64,000 bases of DNA from Sclerurus mexicanus (taxonomy: Eukaryota; Chordata; Aves; Passeriformes; Furnariidae): positions 1,002 to 65,001 of the forward strand of contig VWZF01003025.1 in the NCBI GenBank assembly GCA_013396755.1, read 5' to 3'. Numbering within the stretch: the first letter of the stretch is position 1; the number at the start of each line of letters is the position of its first letter. Shown here in pieces: positions 49,801-64,000 of the stretch. The notes beneath the pieces were generated by a model that had not been told where the DNA came from, made no database searches, and worked only from the letters and a program-made list of their open reading frames with translations. The position numbers and the translations under genes were made by a program.

Positions 49801-52758
49801 CTTCTGACTGCAACAATGTAGAGTGACCAGAGAAGAGGTAGGATTACCTGGGTTGTCATTCCCTTATCAACAAAGTGCTGAACCTAACAAAGGCGGAGGT
49901 GGATTAATGTGGAGATGGTTGGAAATAAAAGAGATTTTGACAGAAACAGAGTCCTTCAAGAGACTCAAGGTCAAAATGTGTGTTTTAACTTGAGAGTGGT
50001 CGCAGCCCCTTGTGTACATTTGCCCTCTCTGCTCTCCGTGTCAGTGCCCGAGTGCCATGAATTCCCTTCTGATGAGTGTGTGTTTGGGAAACTCACCACA
50101 CAGTAAAGCCTTTCTAATACAACTCCATATAATCCTTTCATGAATGGGAAATGCATTACATCACCCCTTCTCTGGGGCATATAGCACGGAGTGTGTGTGC
50201 ACCTACGGCCAAGAGATAGTTGTTCCCGGTGCAGGATCCTACTGAAAAAGAAAAGGCTCTTCTCACCTGTCTCCTCTGAGCACCAGCATTTTTTACCTCA
50301 TCTCCTTAACACACTGTCAAAAAGCAGGTCATGGGGCCTGATCTGTGAGGGCGCCTGGTAGGTTTTGGCAACAGAAGAGCACACAGAGCGTTGAACTTGA
50401 TGCAACCACATCACATCAATGAGTGAGGTGCGCAGCATGTCCATAGGCTGCCCACATGGGTAATGCAGGGAATCTTCAGAGGTCAAGTCAGCCCACTGAA
50501 GCTCTCTGGATTCAGGCCACCTTGGCGTTCCAGTTTTCAAGAATTTTTACAACAGCTTCAAAATATCAACGCAGAATTTATAAGCTGCGCATAGACAGAT
50601 TCCACAAATAGTCACACGAGGCCAACCCACACACCCAAATGGATATTTCCCAGCTGCTGGAGTGAGTGGAGTCCCCTGCTGCATCCCTGTCCACCTTAGC
50701 AGCTGGGAAGGAGCTTCCTGCTGCTTCAAGGGCACTTGGTCCTGTTTTCCACTTTTAGGATGGAAAGAATGGAAGATTCCTAGAACATTCTTTCTATCTG
50801 GGAAGGGTCTCTCGCTGCCAATGCTGCAAGAAGGCAGTGGGTCTTAGTCTTTGGGTGAAGAACCATCAATGGCCTTGTGCCATATTGCGCCACTTTAATT
50901 TGTTTTAATGGAGACAAGAAAGAAAAACGAAAGAGAAGAGTTAATATTGAGCATAAGTGCTGATGGTACTGGAGAGGAGATAGCACAGAAATTCAAGCAT
51001 TCTAATAAATGAAGTGAACTGAATAAACAATTTGTGTGACTATCACAGGTCAAATCCCGGAAAAACACATTAGAAGATATGTTTATGCCAGCATAAACAT
51101 TTAAGTAAACTTCTGTGTGTTATTACAATAACACTGCATTTGAACTGAAGTTGTTAGAAATCCCCTTCTGAAATTAACCCAGTTATTTGTGATAGCAATT
51201 ACGGCTTTTTGCAACCACATTCTCATTCATCATCTTAGAAATAGAAATATTTCTAATTAGCAAAAAAAGGCAATAAAATGAAAAGAGTTTGTGTATTAGG
51301 TTAGTGGCTGGAAGTGTGTTTTTCTCTCAGCTCTGAGCTGTGTTGCTACATTAGCTTGCAGAATGAGTGCACAGAGTAGTTTGCCAGGAGATTTGCTCTG
51401 TGTAAAGTTGTACAAGTGCTTCTGTACTCTAGAAAACAAGAAATGACAGGAATATGTTGTAAAAATGTATCCTCTCTGTTGGGAGGTTTTTTATTACACA
51501 TACATTTAGTCCAAATAATTTTAAACTTACATTTCCACCAAGGCTCATCTTTGCTTTAACAAGTGTTTTTTATTAACTGGAATTATGGGTTTTTCATTTT
51601 GAACTGAAATCTCCTTTTTGTGTTTTCAGAAAGGCATATATCTGACGGCTTATTTTTAAAGCTGAAATGCAATATGTTGAAAAAGCATTTGTGAACTCTT
51701 TTTCTGTAATTGAAAAAATACATGAGTTAGACTTTAAAGTGTGAAGAATGATACAGCTACTATCTGTGCTGACTCAGGCCAACTCGCTTCCATGCTGGTA
51801 TGACCTTCAAAAGGAGTTAGAAAAATCACTTGAGGAGAAGAGAATTTCAGTCTAAAAATGTGAATCAAAACTTTTCATCACTGCATGCTAAATATCAAGT
51901 GTAATACATGTTATAATTTTGATCTAACATAGTTTTTTTCATAATATTAGCAATATGGTCTGACTACATCAGGATCCTAAAAGATTACTTTTATTTTGTA
52001 GTTGGAAATGATGCAGTAATAATTTTTTTTCTTAAAAATGTAATGAGAAGCAAGTGTCATCACAACCATGTTTCTCTAACACTGCCTTTTTTATTTTATC
52101 TTGCTCTACGTTATTAATACCCAGATCCAAATGCTTTGGGGTGTTTTTTTTTTTTCTTTTTTTCTTTCCCCTATATATTCTGTAAATAGTACTTAGGGAT
52201 CAGAATGGCCATAATGACCTGAATGGTCATAAAAATAAGTAAAACATTTTTATTGGTCAGACAAGAACTCTGATCAGTTTTTAAAGGTATATAATTCACA
52301 CTGGTTATGTTCAAAGGACTAATATGGCTTTATGTTCCACAATTGTCCCTGCAGGTCCCCAAGTTAGCCAAGAATAATATCTAGATAGATTTATCAGTCT
52401 GAAATGTCTTTAAGTGAACTTCATACCCATGCCCAACTCAGCTTCATTTAACTTGGTCAAACATTTCACTACTGTGCAGTTTACGGAGGAAATGTGAAAC
52501 AGTGTTGGTAACTTGGGGATGGTTTTGTTTTGCTGAGCAGTGCTTACACAGTGTCAAGGGCTCTTCAGCTCCTCACCCCACCTCATCAGCAGGGAGAAGT
52601 TGGAAGGAGACAGAGCCAGGACAGCTGACCCCACCTGACCATGGGTTATACATTATTTAGGATTTTACCTAAGGTTTAAGGTGATTATTCATTTCTGCTG
52701 ATCACTCTTTATCTATTTCCTTACACTATTGACCTAATGTGCCCCCCACCTGCCCTTC
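40813..52758. other. Unique AT-rich noncoding stretch
   Basis: No supported gene. The longest open frames (41939-42283 plus, 114 residues, with one hydrophobic run; 43428-43772 minus, 114 residues) are unfamiliar. There is an (AGT)4 at about 43021-43032, a poly-pyrimidine tract at about 48255-48320 and a compound T run at 52144-52170. The stretch 43990-44220 combines homeodomain-type words (CATTAGTTATG, CTAATGAGC) with retained CpGs and reads like conserved noncoding DNA, which I cannot test here. Confidence 0.5.
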
Positions 52759-53223
52759 CTAATTAATACAGTTCCCCTCTGTCATGCCTATACCTGTTTG
52801 TTTCTTCAGGGAATCAAGAAAGCCAAAGGAATTCTGGAATAAGTACTGTAATTGTCCCACTTGTCTTTCACAGTTTTCGTGGGTCATTACTATATTTCCT
52901 GAGTATTTTGGTACATCTCTTATCTTTATGTGCTGGGAAAATGGAATATTGAAATTCCTTCCCAGACGCTTCATTGCTGTCCATTGTTGTTGGACTTCAC
53001 CACTTTCAAAGAAAGAAAACAAAAAAAGGACCACATTATATGTGTGGTCCAGAAACCACGCAAACTCAGACACTTCTGTCACAAAGATCCCAACCTGTTC
53101 TTCCAAGTAGGCAATTAGGGAGGATATAATCATCATCAGCAGCATCCTCCTCCTCCTCCTGTACCCAAGACCACTCCATTGTTTGCTCAGAGCCACACTC
53201 CATAGTCTAATGATCAAGGTCAA
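52759..53223 (-). other. 154-residue open frame of unknown nature
   Basis: This is the longest open frame that is neither in the minisatellite nor in the CR1 relic. It begins MTLIIRLWSV, has an Arg-rich run (YRRRRR, from a (TCC)5 microsatellite at 53145-53159), a hydrophobic stretch at about residues 28-40 and no motif I recognise. A second frame on the plus strand (52784-53110) overlaps most of it, and no promoter, splice or poly(A) context supports either. In AT-rich DNA a frame of this length can occur by chance. Confidence 0.12.
53145..53160. repeat. (TCC)5 microsatellite
   Basis: Five perfect TCC units, preceded by the related run CATCATCAGCAGCA. Confidence 0.9.
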
Positions 53224-56200
53224 TGTACATTAGCATTTTGCTGTATGCAGTGTCAGCACAGCTGAGGGAGTGACAATGCATCCCTGCCACAAATCCTTTC
53301 CTGATGTTGGACCATTTGGTTTTGCAGTACCTTTTATTATTTTGACTGCTGTTATCTGCTTATAATAGAGAATTGACAAAGTCAGTTCACTAAGGGAATA
53401 TTAGGAGTATTAGTAATATTAGGACCGGGAAGCTCCACTGAAGGTGAATAAAGCAGTTCTTTACTCTGTAGCTAAAACTAAAGAGCAGTATCTAAAGAGC
53501 TGGGTGAAGTTTGCCCTTTTTCATCACTTGCTCTTCAGGAGAATGGTGCTGTTGTGTTTTATAACTGGAGTTCTGCAAACAGTATAAACTTCATTTTGTG
53601 AAAATGTACACAAATAATTTTTTTCCGTAGTTCTTTCCTGTTAAAATGTTCTTGCAACTATCTTTCATCTACCCACTTGTTTGAGCCCTGTGTCCCTCTC
53701 ATCTGTCACACTTGGCTTCTTCTCCCCTTGGGCTTCTTCCCCATGGGAGGAGCATTATAGAAACTTCCAGAGGCAGGATGGAAGCAGAATACTTCATAAT
53801 CTCCTAATAATGTGGAATCTGCCTTCTTACCTGATGCTGTTGCTCAGTGACCAGTGCAGAGAGCATCTTTTACAGGAGGTGGTTCTGTACCTCCCATGCT
53901 AAAGGACTGCATTGGTCTGATGTTGCTCCGTGGGGCTGAGAGGCTTGAAGGATATTAAGCCCTGCCATGGTTATGCCTTGCAGCCTCACAGTAAACCCTG
54001 GGAGTGAAGCCAGCAAGTAATTCAGTACACTTGGTCAAAAAGAACAGCAATTCTTGAACAGCCTCTTTTTTTACCTGACCATCCTTGTCCATAATTCAGG
54101 CTAGGAGCACTGGTTGACAACAAACTGCTCAGACCACGCAGCCGTGTTTTCTTTCCTCAGCTCAGGTGGAACAGTCTGGAGCCACCTGAAGCTGGTAGCA
54201 CAGAAGCCACAGTGTAAACTTTTGGGTTGCACGTGAGTGTAATGGCTGCTTACATAAACAGAGAGTGTCTCCAAGATCTGTATAATTTCAGATCAGGACT
54301 GGTTTTATTAGTAAGGGCTGGGTTGCCAGACAAGAAAAGGTGATTCACTTGGAAAGGGGGGAGAACTACAGTTCTTCTGTAATGAATTCATTATTAACAC
54401 AGTGAGAGACAGAACCAGGCAGTTTCAAATTCACAAATCATCTGTCTTTTTACTAATATCTGTGTTTTTTGGCACCCCGAGAGCCGGCTCTGTTCCCCTG
54501 GAGAGACTCTTTCATAATGCTCAATAATGCATCTGTTATTATGAGAAGGATGTTGAGAGTTTTGAACACAGCAGCTCAGCTGAAGCAGCTGTTGCTTCAG
54601 AAACAGCAAAAGCAGAAAAAAGGACATTTAAAATTTTTAAATGTATGCTCCCATGTGGTCTATTTCTCAGCCCAAAAAGGGGCCTTTGCATTGCAGCTGC
54701 CACCTGTCTGCAATGGGGGAAGCTTTAGAGAGGATTTTCCTGGAGCTGCTCTTGGCTGCCCATTTCAGGCCACAGCCAAAGCCAACTGTTAAGAGCCATT
54801 GTAAAGAGTGAATTCAGCTATTCCTCTCTGCTTATATTTCTCATGACCCTGATCTTCCACAGGGGCCAGCATTTGGGGAGAGTGACATGGTAAATCTTGG
54901 CTGGTGAACAGCCCAGAAATCTTCAGAAAGGAACATAATTACCTGGGTGGTTATCAGTTGTTGATTCAAAGTGTCTCAGGAAGCAGCAATTACAATTGCA
55001 CAGGGAGATGAGGTGCTGGTAGCCACAGCAGAGGGCTGTGTATCAGCTAGGCAAGGACCCAGGGAACTGTTCTGGGCATCCCTCAGGGGTCTCATAGGGT
55101 GAGGCTCCACCTGACCAAACAGGATAGCAACTAGGGAACAACTTCCTTGAAAGGATGCCAGGAGTTTATCCTGTGGATAAACTGGGCATACCCCTCAAAG
55201 GCTGTACCCCACAGTATACGACCAAGCCACCACAGTGTGTGCCTACCCCTGCTTTTTAATCTGAATGGCACAGATTGACTCCAGTAAATGTTCCAGTTTG
55301 GGATCTAGTTCAGGTTCTGCCTCCCCCTCCAACCCACTTTCTCACATGAAGCAACCCCACACTCCTCAGTGAGTACAGCTCACTCAGCTGTGACTGGGAA
55401 GGAGCGGTGAAAATCAGTTCTGTAGGAAGTCTTGTTTTTAAAGCTGTTTCATATAAGATTTTATATCTAACTTCTTTAAGTATGGAGTGGAAAAACTGAA
55501 CCGTAATTCATGCAGTAGTTCCTTTTCTCTGTGTTTTGAAAGTGTAAATCAAAGGTAGGATTTATACAAATAAAAACCAGCAAGTGCCCGTTAACACGGA
55601 GAGTGTTGGAATTCTGGATTTGCCACACTGATGTGCAGAGACCAATGGGAGTCATATATATTTAAATGCATTTCTAGTCATTTCTAGAATTCAAGAAGTA
55701 TCCTGTCCCGGTTGCATATTATTTTGTTTATCTTCCTTGACTTCGCCAATTAACACACATGGCCACGCTTGAAGTTATGGGTTTTACAGACCCTTGTGGC
55801 TTTATGCTGACACAAATTGCTGCTCAAAAGAAAAGTAAGGGAAAGGAAAAATTATAGTTCAGCCCAATGCTGTACGCCAAAATCTAAAAATGGTTTAAGA
55901 CAGCTTCTTAAATAATCACACTTCAAACAGCACACTCAAGCTCTTAGGCCAGAAATGTCAGGCATTTTTGTACTTCCCCAAACTCTGCGGAAATAAATTA
56001 GTTTTTTTTTTTTTTTAAATTATACAATTATTGAAGGAAGTGCTGGACAATTTTTGTCCAGACTCGGAGCTGCCAGTTCTCACGAAACTGGGATTTTAAA
56101 AAATAATTCTGGTTCCTAGAGCATGAATTACAAGAGATTCCTAGTTCTTATTTTATTTTTTAAAGGTAACTTCCTTGTTCTTCTAACTGTGGAAAGGAAA

Positions 56201-59200
56201 ACATAACTGTGAACCCTTAAGGCTAAAAAACATGAAAGCAAATTTCATAGCGCTGTTCTAAAACTACGATGGCTAAAGTTCATTTTGAAGACCTCTACAC
56301 TGTGCCAATACTGATGTCTAATTTAAGATAATAGGTACTGTTCTGGCATCCGCACTGCTAAATAGAATACTGTAATATTCATGCTTTATACAGAAGTGAT
56401 GCCGAAACTTAAGTGTTTTTGCTGCAGATTCCAATGCCATATATGAGCAGAAAATTGAACCTTTATAATTCCTTATGATCTCCACAAAATAGCTTGTGAT
56501 TGCCCTCAAAATAATATTTTTAGAAATCCTCTAAACAGGTCAGATAATTACTGTTCCAGAAGATATTGGGGGAAAAATACATCTATGATGGTTTAAGTCT
56601 TCTTGCCCGTTGAAAGGGCTGGATTTAGATTTCCGATCAGACATTCCTGTACAGACAAATTGCAGAGTGTCAAAGGACAGGGTCAGTGGGTGTCTCAGAT
56701 GAGACAGTATGTAATTATAGTGGCAGTAGGAATCATACCTGGTGTGGATTATTTCACTACCATTACTAGTTTACACTAGGTAAGCAAATTTTCAGCATTA
56801 TTAACTACAGAATAAATGTATTAGCTGTGAAAGAGACATATATTTGGAATTCTTCTGGAGTCAGTGGAGTTGCACAGGCTGTGTTCCAGGCAGATTTGGA
56901 ATATGTAGTTTCCAGAACAAGCTGGTGTCTGAAAGCTCCCCTAGAAAGTTGATACCAAGGCCATCCTTTGGTTATATCCATGCTTGGGTGTGCCACAACC
57001 ACAGTGACATTGCAAAAGTGTTGGCGAGAGTCTGTTTTAATACTGCAGAGGAAAACAAGCCAAGGTTTGGGGCCACTTGGTGAGCAGTGGGGTAGGATTG
57101 TCCTTTGTGTCGCTTCTGGTGTGGAGGTGGGTGATGTGTTACAGTAGAAAAGCACGAAGTGCAAATCCATGCACGGGAGAATTAAATTGTCCTGCAAAAA
57201 TGAAATACTGGCTGAGAGTGACTGATGGCAGCATTTGTAAGTGAGTTCCTTGCCTCGCAGTCACTGACATGGAGGAGATCGTGGGGCTGAGTAATATCCC
57301 GTAATTGCTGGGGAAGTGTTCCAATTTGTAGCTGTTTATTCTTTTACTAATCTCAACACTTTCATGATAATCCACTGTTTCTTTTTCTTCCTAATCCCTT
57401 CTAATATAAATCTATGCTAATACCATGTGTTTATATATTTGAAGCATGGATTCTGAGGTGTTATGTACCTCTGGCTCTCCATCTACTCTGCTTCTTGTTA
57501 TGTTTTTTACGTGTGTGTATGAATACATATATATATATACATAGAGACATATCTCAATATTTGTGATAAATACGTAAGTTTCTCTAGTTATGTATGCATT
57601 TGATTTCTGTGTGATTAAGTGGTAAGTATGTGGACACATACTTATATAGTTTTTGTCTTTTGTGTACACATTTTTCCTTTAAAAGGGACTATATTGTGAC
57701 ATATGTTGGTGCATGCACAAATACTAAGAATTGCACAAAATGAAGTAACATAATTTTAAAAATAAAGTGTAGAAATGCCAGACGTCCTAAATACTTTTGT
57801 ATAATATATACATGCATTTATGCAAAAAATTAATGTCCATTGCTGTAGAGATTTATGCATAGGCTTAAGTCAATAAACTGTGGATAATCTCATTATGATC
57901 AGTGCATTGCTACCAGGGTTTAGTTAAATATGAACCTAAGTCTTGCTAGAATTATGAATATATAAATTAAATTATAAAGAACAGACTTTTTTGGATGGTT
58001 GCACATCATACTGAGAACATTTGATCACACTGTAGCAAATGTTGATCCTTTTTTCTCTGTACATTTAAATCCATTGGAAAATGGCCTTATAGCTGAAACC
58101 CTGATGTATTGTTAAAATTGAGAGCTGGGACGGTGGTTTTGTTTCACTTTTTGCCCTGAGGATTGTCGAGGACATAATCAGACTTGCTGGTTTATTACCA
58201 TATCAAAGTTAAGTAGGAAATATTTTATTAACAGATGTCTGCATCAAAACCTTCCATTTGGATACCAGCCCTCAGCACGAGGAGTTATTGCAGAATCAGA
58301 CAGCTCCTGTACTGCAATTAGAGTTGCCATTGTTCTCAGACAGGAACCCACCAGCGCCCCATTAATGAATGCACTGACATATTTCCTCCAAGGAATAACT
58401 GCAGGAAACACCAGAGCACATCTAGATGGGGCTCAGAGCTGAAAACTTACAAATCACTTTGGTCAACATTTTCCATCAGTGCTGTAATGACATGGGGATC
58501 CTAAGCTGTAATCATCCATACAGTAGAACTGATACTCAAAACTAAGCAAAAGCAAAAAAGCACTTTCAGATGAGTTGATTAAACATGCTGAAGGAGAATA
58601 TACCAAAGACAATCCCTCAGATAGTGCAGAATGGGATTTTACAAATCCACGTGTGGAAGAACTGTGGGTGTTCCAGTAAAATCTGAAGATGAGGTAAAAA
58701 TTCAATTACATGTTATTTATATTTTGGTTTTGTTCGTCATTTTGGTGCGGAGTACAGTATCTGTCACACTCTGGGATATTTGTTTTACTGCTTTTACAGC
58801 CTTACTACACCATTGCATGTATGTACACTGGGTACAGCAGTGGGTTTGGGAGACTATCTAAACTAAGCTTGCAGATTAATTCCTTTTTAGAAGAGTTTTT
58901 CCGCTCTGAAAAGAAACATATAGAGTGAAACAGCATCCCCTGAAGAGAAAAACCATGGAATCACCTGAGTTAGAGACTACAATGGCCAGTTAAGTAATTT
59001 ATTTCATGCTGCTGAATAGAAGCTGATTTCATTCTCTGTGAGTGGAGATTGATTCAATATAATTATCCTCTCTAGAGCTTTAAACAAACCAGCTTTAAAT
59101 ACTCTAAGTGATGTGGCTTTTATCACTTCCTTTGGACAATATTTTCATTGTCTAATAGATCCCGCTCTGAAATTTCTTCTGATATCCTGCCTAAATTGCT

Positions 59201-62200
59201 TAACCACATATCATTATCTCTTACTCTACTTAGTTAAAATTCCTTATAACAAGCCCTGTCAATTACTGTTGCCAGGAGCTGCTGCTTCAAATGCTTCAGT
59301 AGTGATCACATAACTAAAATCCTTCATCAAAGAAGGCATTCTCATAGGTATTAAAGTATTTGGCATTAAAAACTATATATATTTCACAGACCATCTCAGT
59401 TTCTAAGCCTATAAAATAATCCTTAATTCAGTTATAAGGACCCTATCATTTCTAATTCATGCACAGTTGAAGACTGATCTCATGCTAAGGAAAGACATGC
59501 CCCTGTGGAAGCACTCTGGATTGGGATGGACAGTGGGAAAACCTCCTGCTGGGTATCGAAACATTTGACACTGTGTGCCATGGTTTGTCTACAAACACTG
59601 TTCATCTGCAGCTGTGGGCAGAAACAGGTCTCCCTCTGCTCTGGAAGCTGTCAAGGTTCATGCTTGCTCTGTCTGATGGCTGTGGGAATTTAGAAGAGCA
59701 GTCCTGCTTTCTTGATGACAAGGGTGGCTGAGCCTGGCTCATGGAGAAGGGGGGGAGCCAGGAAACTGCAGGCTGGGATTCTGGCACTCTCTGGGCAGAA
59801 GGTGCTTGGATTTTGTCTGCTTGGGCCAGGATAATCTTGGGAGTATCAGATGGAGTGCACGGAAGAGAATGCTGATGAGGGCTCAGTGGCAGTGGTTGCA
59901 CTGGTTTTTACCCAGGAGTGCTGATATTCAGCTTTGCTGATTAACTTAGGGCTGCTTGACCAAAGCCCTGATGTTCATATCCACCCTCGTTACCCACATT
60001 GAAAGAGCTCTTGTTACACGGGGTCTCCTTAGACAGACCACACTCTGAGTCCCTTGAACTTAAAAAAACACATAATTTGCATTTTTGTCAAGTTTGGTTA
60101 ACGGTAAATGTTGGATCTCTTCATTCTCTTGAATCCTGACACAGTGCATCTCACCGTGCTTCAGCAGTTGCAGGTTGATGGTGACAGATGCATTTAGAAC
60201 CTTGTCCCACAGTCACATGGGATGGGAAAAGAATTCCTGACATACCTTCCTTCCCATGAGATGGCAACATCTGCAGTAGAAAATGTTTCAAGTGAGTTTC
60301 AGTCATGCTTTCTACAAACTCTTCTTTAAGACAAAGAAAAACAAAACAAAAAAATGTCCACAATCCAAGATTATTTTTCTTTTAAATTTCTGTCCTCTCT
60401 CAAATGAGTAAATATTTGCAAAGAAGAAATGAAAAGTACCTAAGATAAAGACCAATTTGAAGACAAAGTCCTGCCAGGTGCTGTTGTGCCAAGTGCTGAA
60501 GTGATGAAAAGTGGACCCAGCAGAACCACAAATGTGGTCTCTTGGAAAAGAATCTAATTTGAGACATTCTCTATAGATACAGAATATGCTGAACTAAATC
60601 ACTCAGCTATGTATTTATAAGCAAACTTCCATTTATTCCTTTCTTTTATTCTTTTCTGACAATTCCTGCAATGCCTTGCTGTTGAACACTTCTTATGAAC
60701 ACTTTACTGTTAAACTAAATCAGTTGCACATCCTGTTCAAGAGATTATCTTGAGGGCATGTGAATAAAAGTGGCTACATTGCTTACAATAAGCAATGACT
60801 GATTTTCCTTCAAGGCCCGAACAGTCCATAGAGTTGTGGGACAGGAGCCATGCGGCCGATGAGGTCTGTGTGAGGAACTACATTTTTAGGGCAATGTTTA
60901 AGGAGCCAAGACAGTGGAGCAGCCCGTTTATTTCTGGGCAGTTTCACCAGATCACTCATCAAAAGGAATGAGTTCAGGTCTACACTTTTTTAATCCATTA
61001 AACATAATAGATATAAGAATAAATAACCTCAAATAACAGAAAATAATATAAATCATATTTTGAAGATATTTTCTAGCTGAGAAAATAAGAGGGCACATTC
61101 TTAGTTTAAGCCTTAAACTGATAAATTGATAAAATGAGCTCTGTTATAGTACATACCACTGCTGCAAGCCATATGATTTGTCACATGTTCCTGGAAACTC
61201 AAGTTCCTTCAGTTTTAAAGACCCACATCTATTTCTAAATCTTACTGTATTTGAACTTAACTGCAGAATTAGCTTTGAAAAATGCTTTTGTAATGGTGAC
61301 TGAAGAATCTCCAATCAGGTCAAAAAGGATAACATTGTATTTCTGCCTTCCATGGCAGGCAAAATTGTGGAGTTCAGAGGTCAGAGGACAGAGAGAGCTC
61401 CACATATCATCTTTAAAAAACCAATCTGAATATCCCGTGTTTGGCTCAGGGTGGCTTTAGCAGCTGGGGTTGGCAGAGGCATCACCATGTATACCTTACA
61501 ATGCCAACGCTGTGCCATCTTCTCGCTGGGGAGGTGCTCGTGTAACTACTTTAACCACAGCAGCTACACGTGGAAGGTTTGCTCACGCCAGAATGCTGTG
61601 AGATGTCCAAAAAGGTCAAAGTGCTTCTATTATATATTCCCAGGGAAGAGCATAAACAAATGAACACTTGTGCTCACGAGTGTGTTCTCAGAACAGACAA
61701 GGAGAGGCAGAGGAGGAACCTGAGCACATGCTGTGCTGTTGTCCCAACCAACAGTCAAGTCAGCTGGGGCAAGGGATACACAAAGCCTCTTTCTCAAGTT
61801 GTTTGAAGTCTCTTTCATTTTGATACACCCCAAAAGCTGTCCTAGACCTTGTGCTACTATCCAACAGAATAGGCTAACTCTATATTAGCTATTTAAACCA
61901 GATAGAGCAAGCAGTTTAGAAAAGAAAAAAAAAAAAAGGCTGCTAATAGAAACATCAAAATGATGCAGTCCCCATGCAAAAAACTCTGACTTTGTGGGCC
62001 AAGTCTGAGATGCTATAACAATAAATAGAACAAACAACAGCATTGTAAATAACTGACTGAAAGAACAAAGCTGACTACACATGAAATCACAACAATAAAA
62101 GGGAGACTACTATAATTCTTCCCCCTGACTCTTTTTCAACCTACTCTGCCTCATGGAAGGACAATTAATGTATGCACACCCTCCACGTTGCTCCAGCACT

Positions 62201-64000
62201 GCACTTCCATACACAAAGCAGCTGAAAAGCAGGTCGTATATATTTTGCTTCTGCTGGCAGCTCCTCCCATCCCATCAAAGGCTAATAAGGCATTTTGGAT
62301 GCTTCATCTTGTTTGTTATCTTCCTGATGGCATTATCATTCCAGTCAGAAAGGCACTGAGTTCAGCAGGGAAAGCACCTCCAGAATTATGATCGCCATGG
62401 AAGTTCTTCCTCCCGTTACTGTCACCACGGACACACACACCCTTAGAGACAGTGTCTCCCATATTTTTATTGAAAATTGGCAGGGCAGCTATTTTCCTTC
62501 CCCAACCCTGGCTGCAGAGTGCTCACTCAGTCACTTTACATGCTGCCCGCACAGCCCATGTTAAGTTGGCTTCAGCTGGCAGCCTGAAAACACTTGGATT
62601 TACATTGCTAATGCCCCACCACAGTATCTGCGCCTCCTGCTCTGGTGGTTCTGAACAGCACTCACAGGCTGAAGCTGCCCCACCGGAGGTTTGCCATGCC
62701 AGGATTCAGGCTGTTCTTTTGCAGCACTGATATCCAGCCTAGCTGCACAGCAGGCTTTAAAATGGTGTAGGATTTGGTAGCAGTCTTCCTAAGATGCCAT
62801 ACCCATGAGATTATTTATTAAAAGATTTCTATCTTGTTAATGATCTCAGAACCACCCAGCAGAGTTTCACGTTAGAATCTCTGCTTCTAAATTGATGATT
62901 AGGAAGTAACACAAGGGATCTGTTCTAGTGGAGCATTACTTTAATTAATACAGGAATATCAGGGGAAGACACTCTGATATCTGTCTTCTTAAAGGGAGAG
63001 TGAAACGTCATCCCACCATCAATAAGCTTTAAAACATAAGCATTGTTTTGTCTTCATGTACGTAGCCCAGGTGGTTGGTTCCCAGGATTTTTGCTCCTTG
63101 CCCTCAAAGGGGGCAGTGAGCTTCACGGATCTGGATAAAATAGAGCTCAAGGGCAAAAAAAGTGGCAGAGGAAGGAAGAAAATTGGTGAGGATGAGTCTC
63201 TAGTGGGCTAGCTCAGTGTCAAAGTGCTGTGGGACGAGGAACTGTCAATTATGTCTCAAGGCTGACAGGAGACCATTGCTGTGTGGATCCTTCTGTAAGA
63301 TAAGGACACGATCCCTAGGCACCACTCACAGCCTGAAAGAGCAAGGAGGAGCACGGCAGGGAGGTAAACACAGGTCAAGGAGGTCAAGATATGAGAAAAG
63401 TCCTAGATCAGTGGGGATTTAGGAAAGATCAGTCTCTGGTGAGCAAAGGGGACTCCTGTGCATTTTGCCTTCTAGATATTTGTGAGAAATCAATCTCCTT
63501 GGATGCTGCAGTGAATTTTATTTCTGAGGCTGTAGCTGGACCCCATCACAGATACGTGACATAATGTGCTCTAAGGTCATGTTTTTTCCAAACTATTTGG
63601 ATTAGGAACCTGGCAGGATCACATAGGGACTCCTTTTGAAGACCTTGGGCAAGACAGGAAATGTATGCCAAATTCTCCTCCCAGATAGAAATCTATTGAG
63701 AACTGTACCTACCTTCAGGTGCTTATTTTACAGACTAAAATAAACTTTTAGCACTAAGAAGACGATGCTGAATAATTGCCAACTCAAAGACATCTCTAAG
63801 ATGTCGTGGCTGCAGTAAAAGCGGCAGAGGATTCAAGTACTGAGACGAATCAGTGGTTGTGTAGTGAAATACATGTCTGGTGAACTATGTCTTTGGCAGA
63901 CACTTCTGCGTAGTTAGTGCAAGGAAGTGATTGAAACCAAGGCTTTGGAGGTGGTAACACTGTGTTCCTCATTTTCTGGGGAGGCAGCTTGAGACATCTA
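53224..64000. other. Unique AT-rich noncoding stretch to the window end
   Basis: No gene, RNA gene or clear transposon was recognised. There is a T run at 56002-56016, a GT/AT compound microsatellite at 57511-57539 and an A-rich run at 61921-61938. Stretches near 55690-55810 and 58290-58440 look like possible conserved noncoding elements (CpG-retaining, no repeats, motif-dense), but this is impressionistic. Open frames reach 130 residues (56805-57197 minus) without family resemblance. Confidence 0.5.
57511..57539. repeat. GT/AT compound microsatellite
   Basis: (GT)4 at 57511-57518 is followed by a short spacer and about seven AT units at 57526-57539. Confidence 0.85.

Noticed and set aside
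53029..53051. GGACCACA/TGTGGTCC hairpin as a structured RNA
   Set aside because: The 8-bp arms are short enough to occur by chance in 64 kb.
1..64000. tRNA, rRNA, CRISPR, operons or bacterial genes
   Set aside because: None seen; base composition, repeats and open-frame pattern are those of vertebrate intergenic or intronic DNA.

Overview
The window looks like nuclear DNA from a bird. The evidence is several CR1 retrotransposon pieces with the typical avian 3' end (a lysine/purine-rich tail region followed by copies of ATTCTGTG), a compact LTR of avian endogenous-retrovirus type, AT-rich CpG-poor unique sequence, and a lack of the SINEs and L1 elements that fill mammalian DNA. I cannot name the species or chromosome. 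I found no protein-coding gene that I can support. The open reading frames are short, overlap on both strands and resemble no family I know, apart from one in a CR1 relic and one running through a minisatellite. The window is best read as a gene desert or part of a very large intron.

Layout. 1-480: two CR1 3' ends, one apparently inserted into the other. 481-8700: unique sequence with a GC-richer block at 4195-4615 that ends in a strong splice-donor match. 8703-9150: an LTR on the minus strand, with TATA box and poly(A) signal. 9151-10432: unclassified sequence beside it, holding a candidate 78-bp exon. 10433-24160: unique sequence with a short CR1 tail (12841-12952), a candidate 207-bp exon (14686-14892) and a perfect 12-bp inverted repeat (13502-13529). 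24165-25030: a GC- and CpG-rich island with three different tandem arrays and a near-consensus CTCF site. 25031-36423: unique sequence with one minus-strand CR1 tail (33745-33895).

36424-40812 holds two nearly identical copies of a 2.2-kb segment, each carrying a decayed CR1 ORF2 fragment. A single N sits exactly at the junction, and a second N inside copy A is flanked by its own 21-bp repeat. This is the pattern expected when overlapping contig ends are placed side by side without merging, so I read the duplication as an assembly artefact. 40813-64000 is unique sequence with homopolymer runs, small microsatellites and a few stretches that look like possible conserved noncoding elements.

There is no operon or pathway to describe. 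The most useful results are the probable false duplication, the minisatellite island with its CTCF-like site, and a few splice-site-bounded exon candidates that RNA data could settle. I saw no convincing new biological system.
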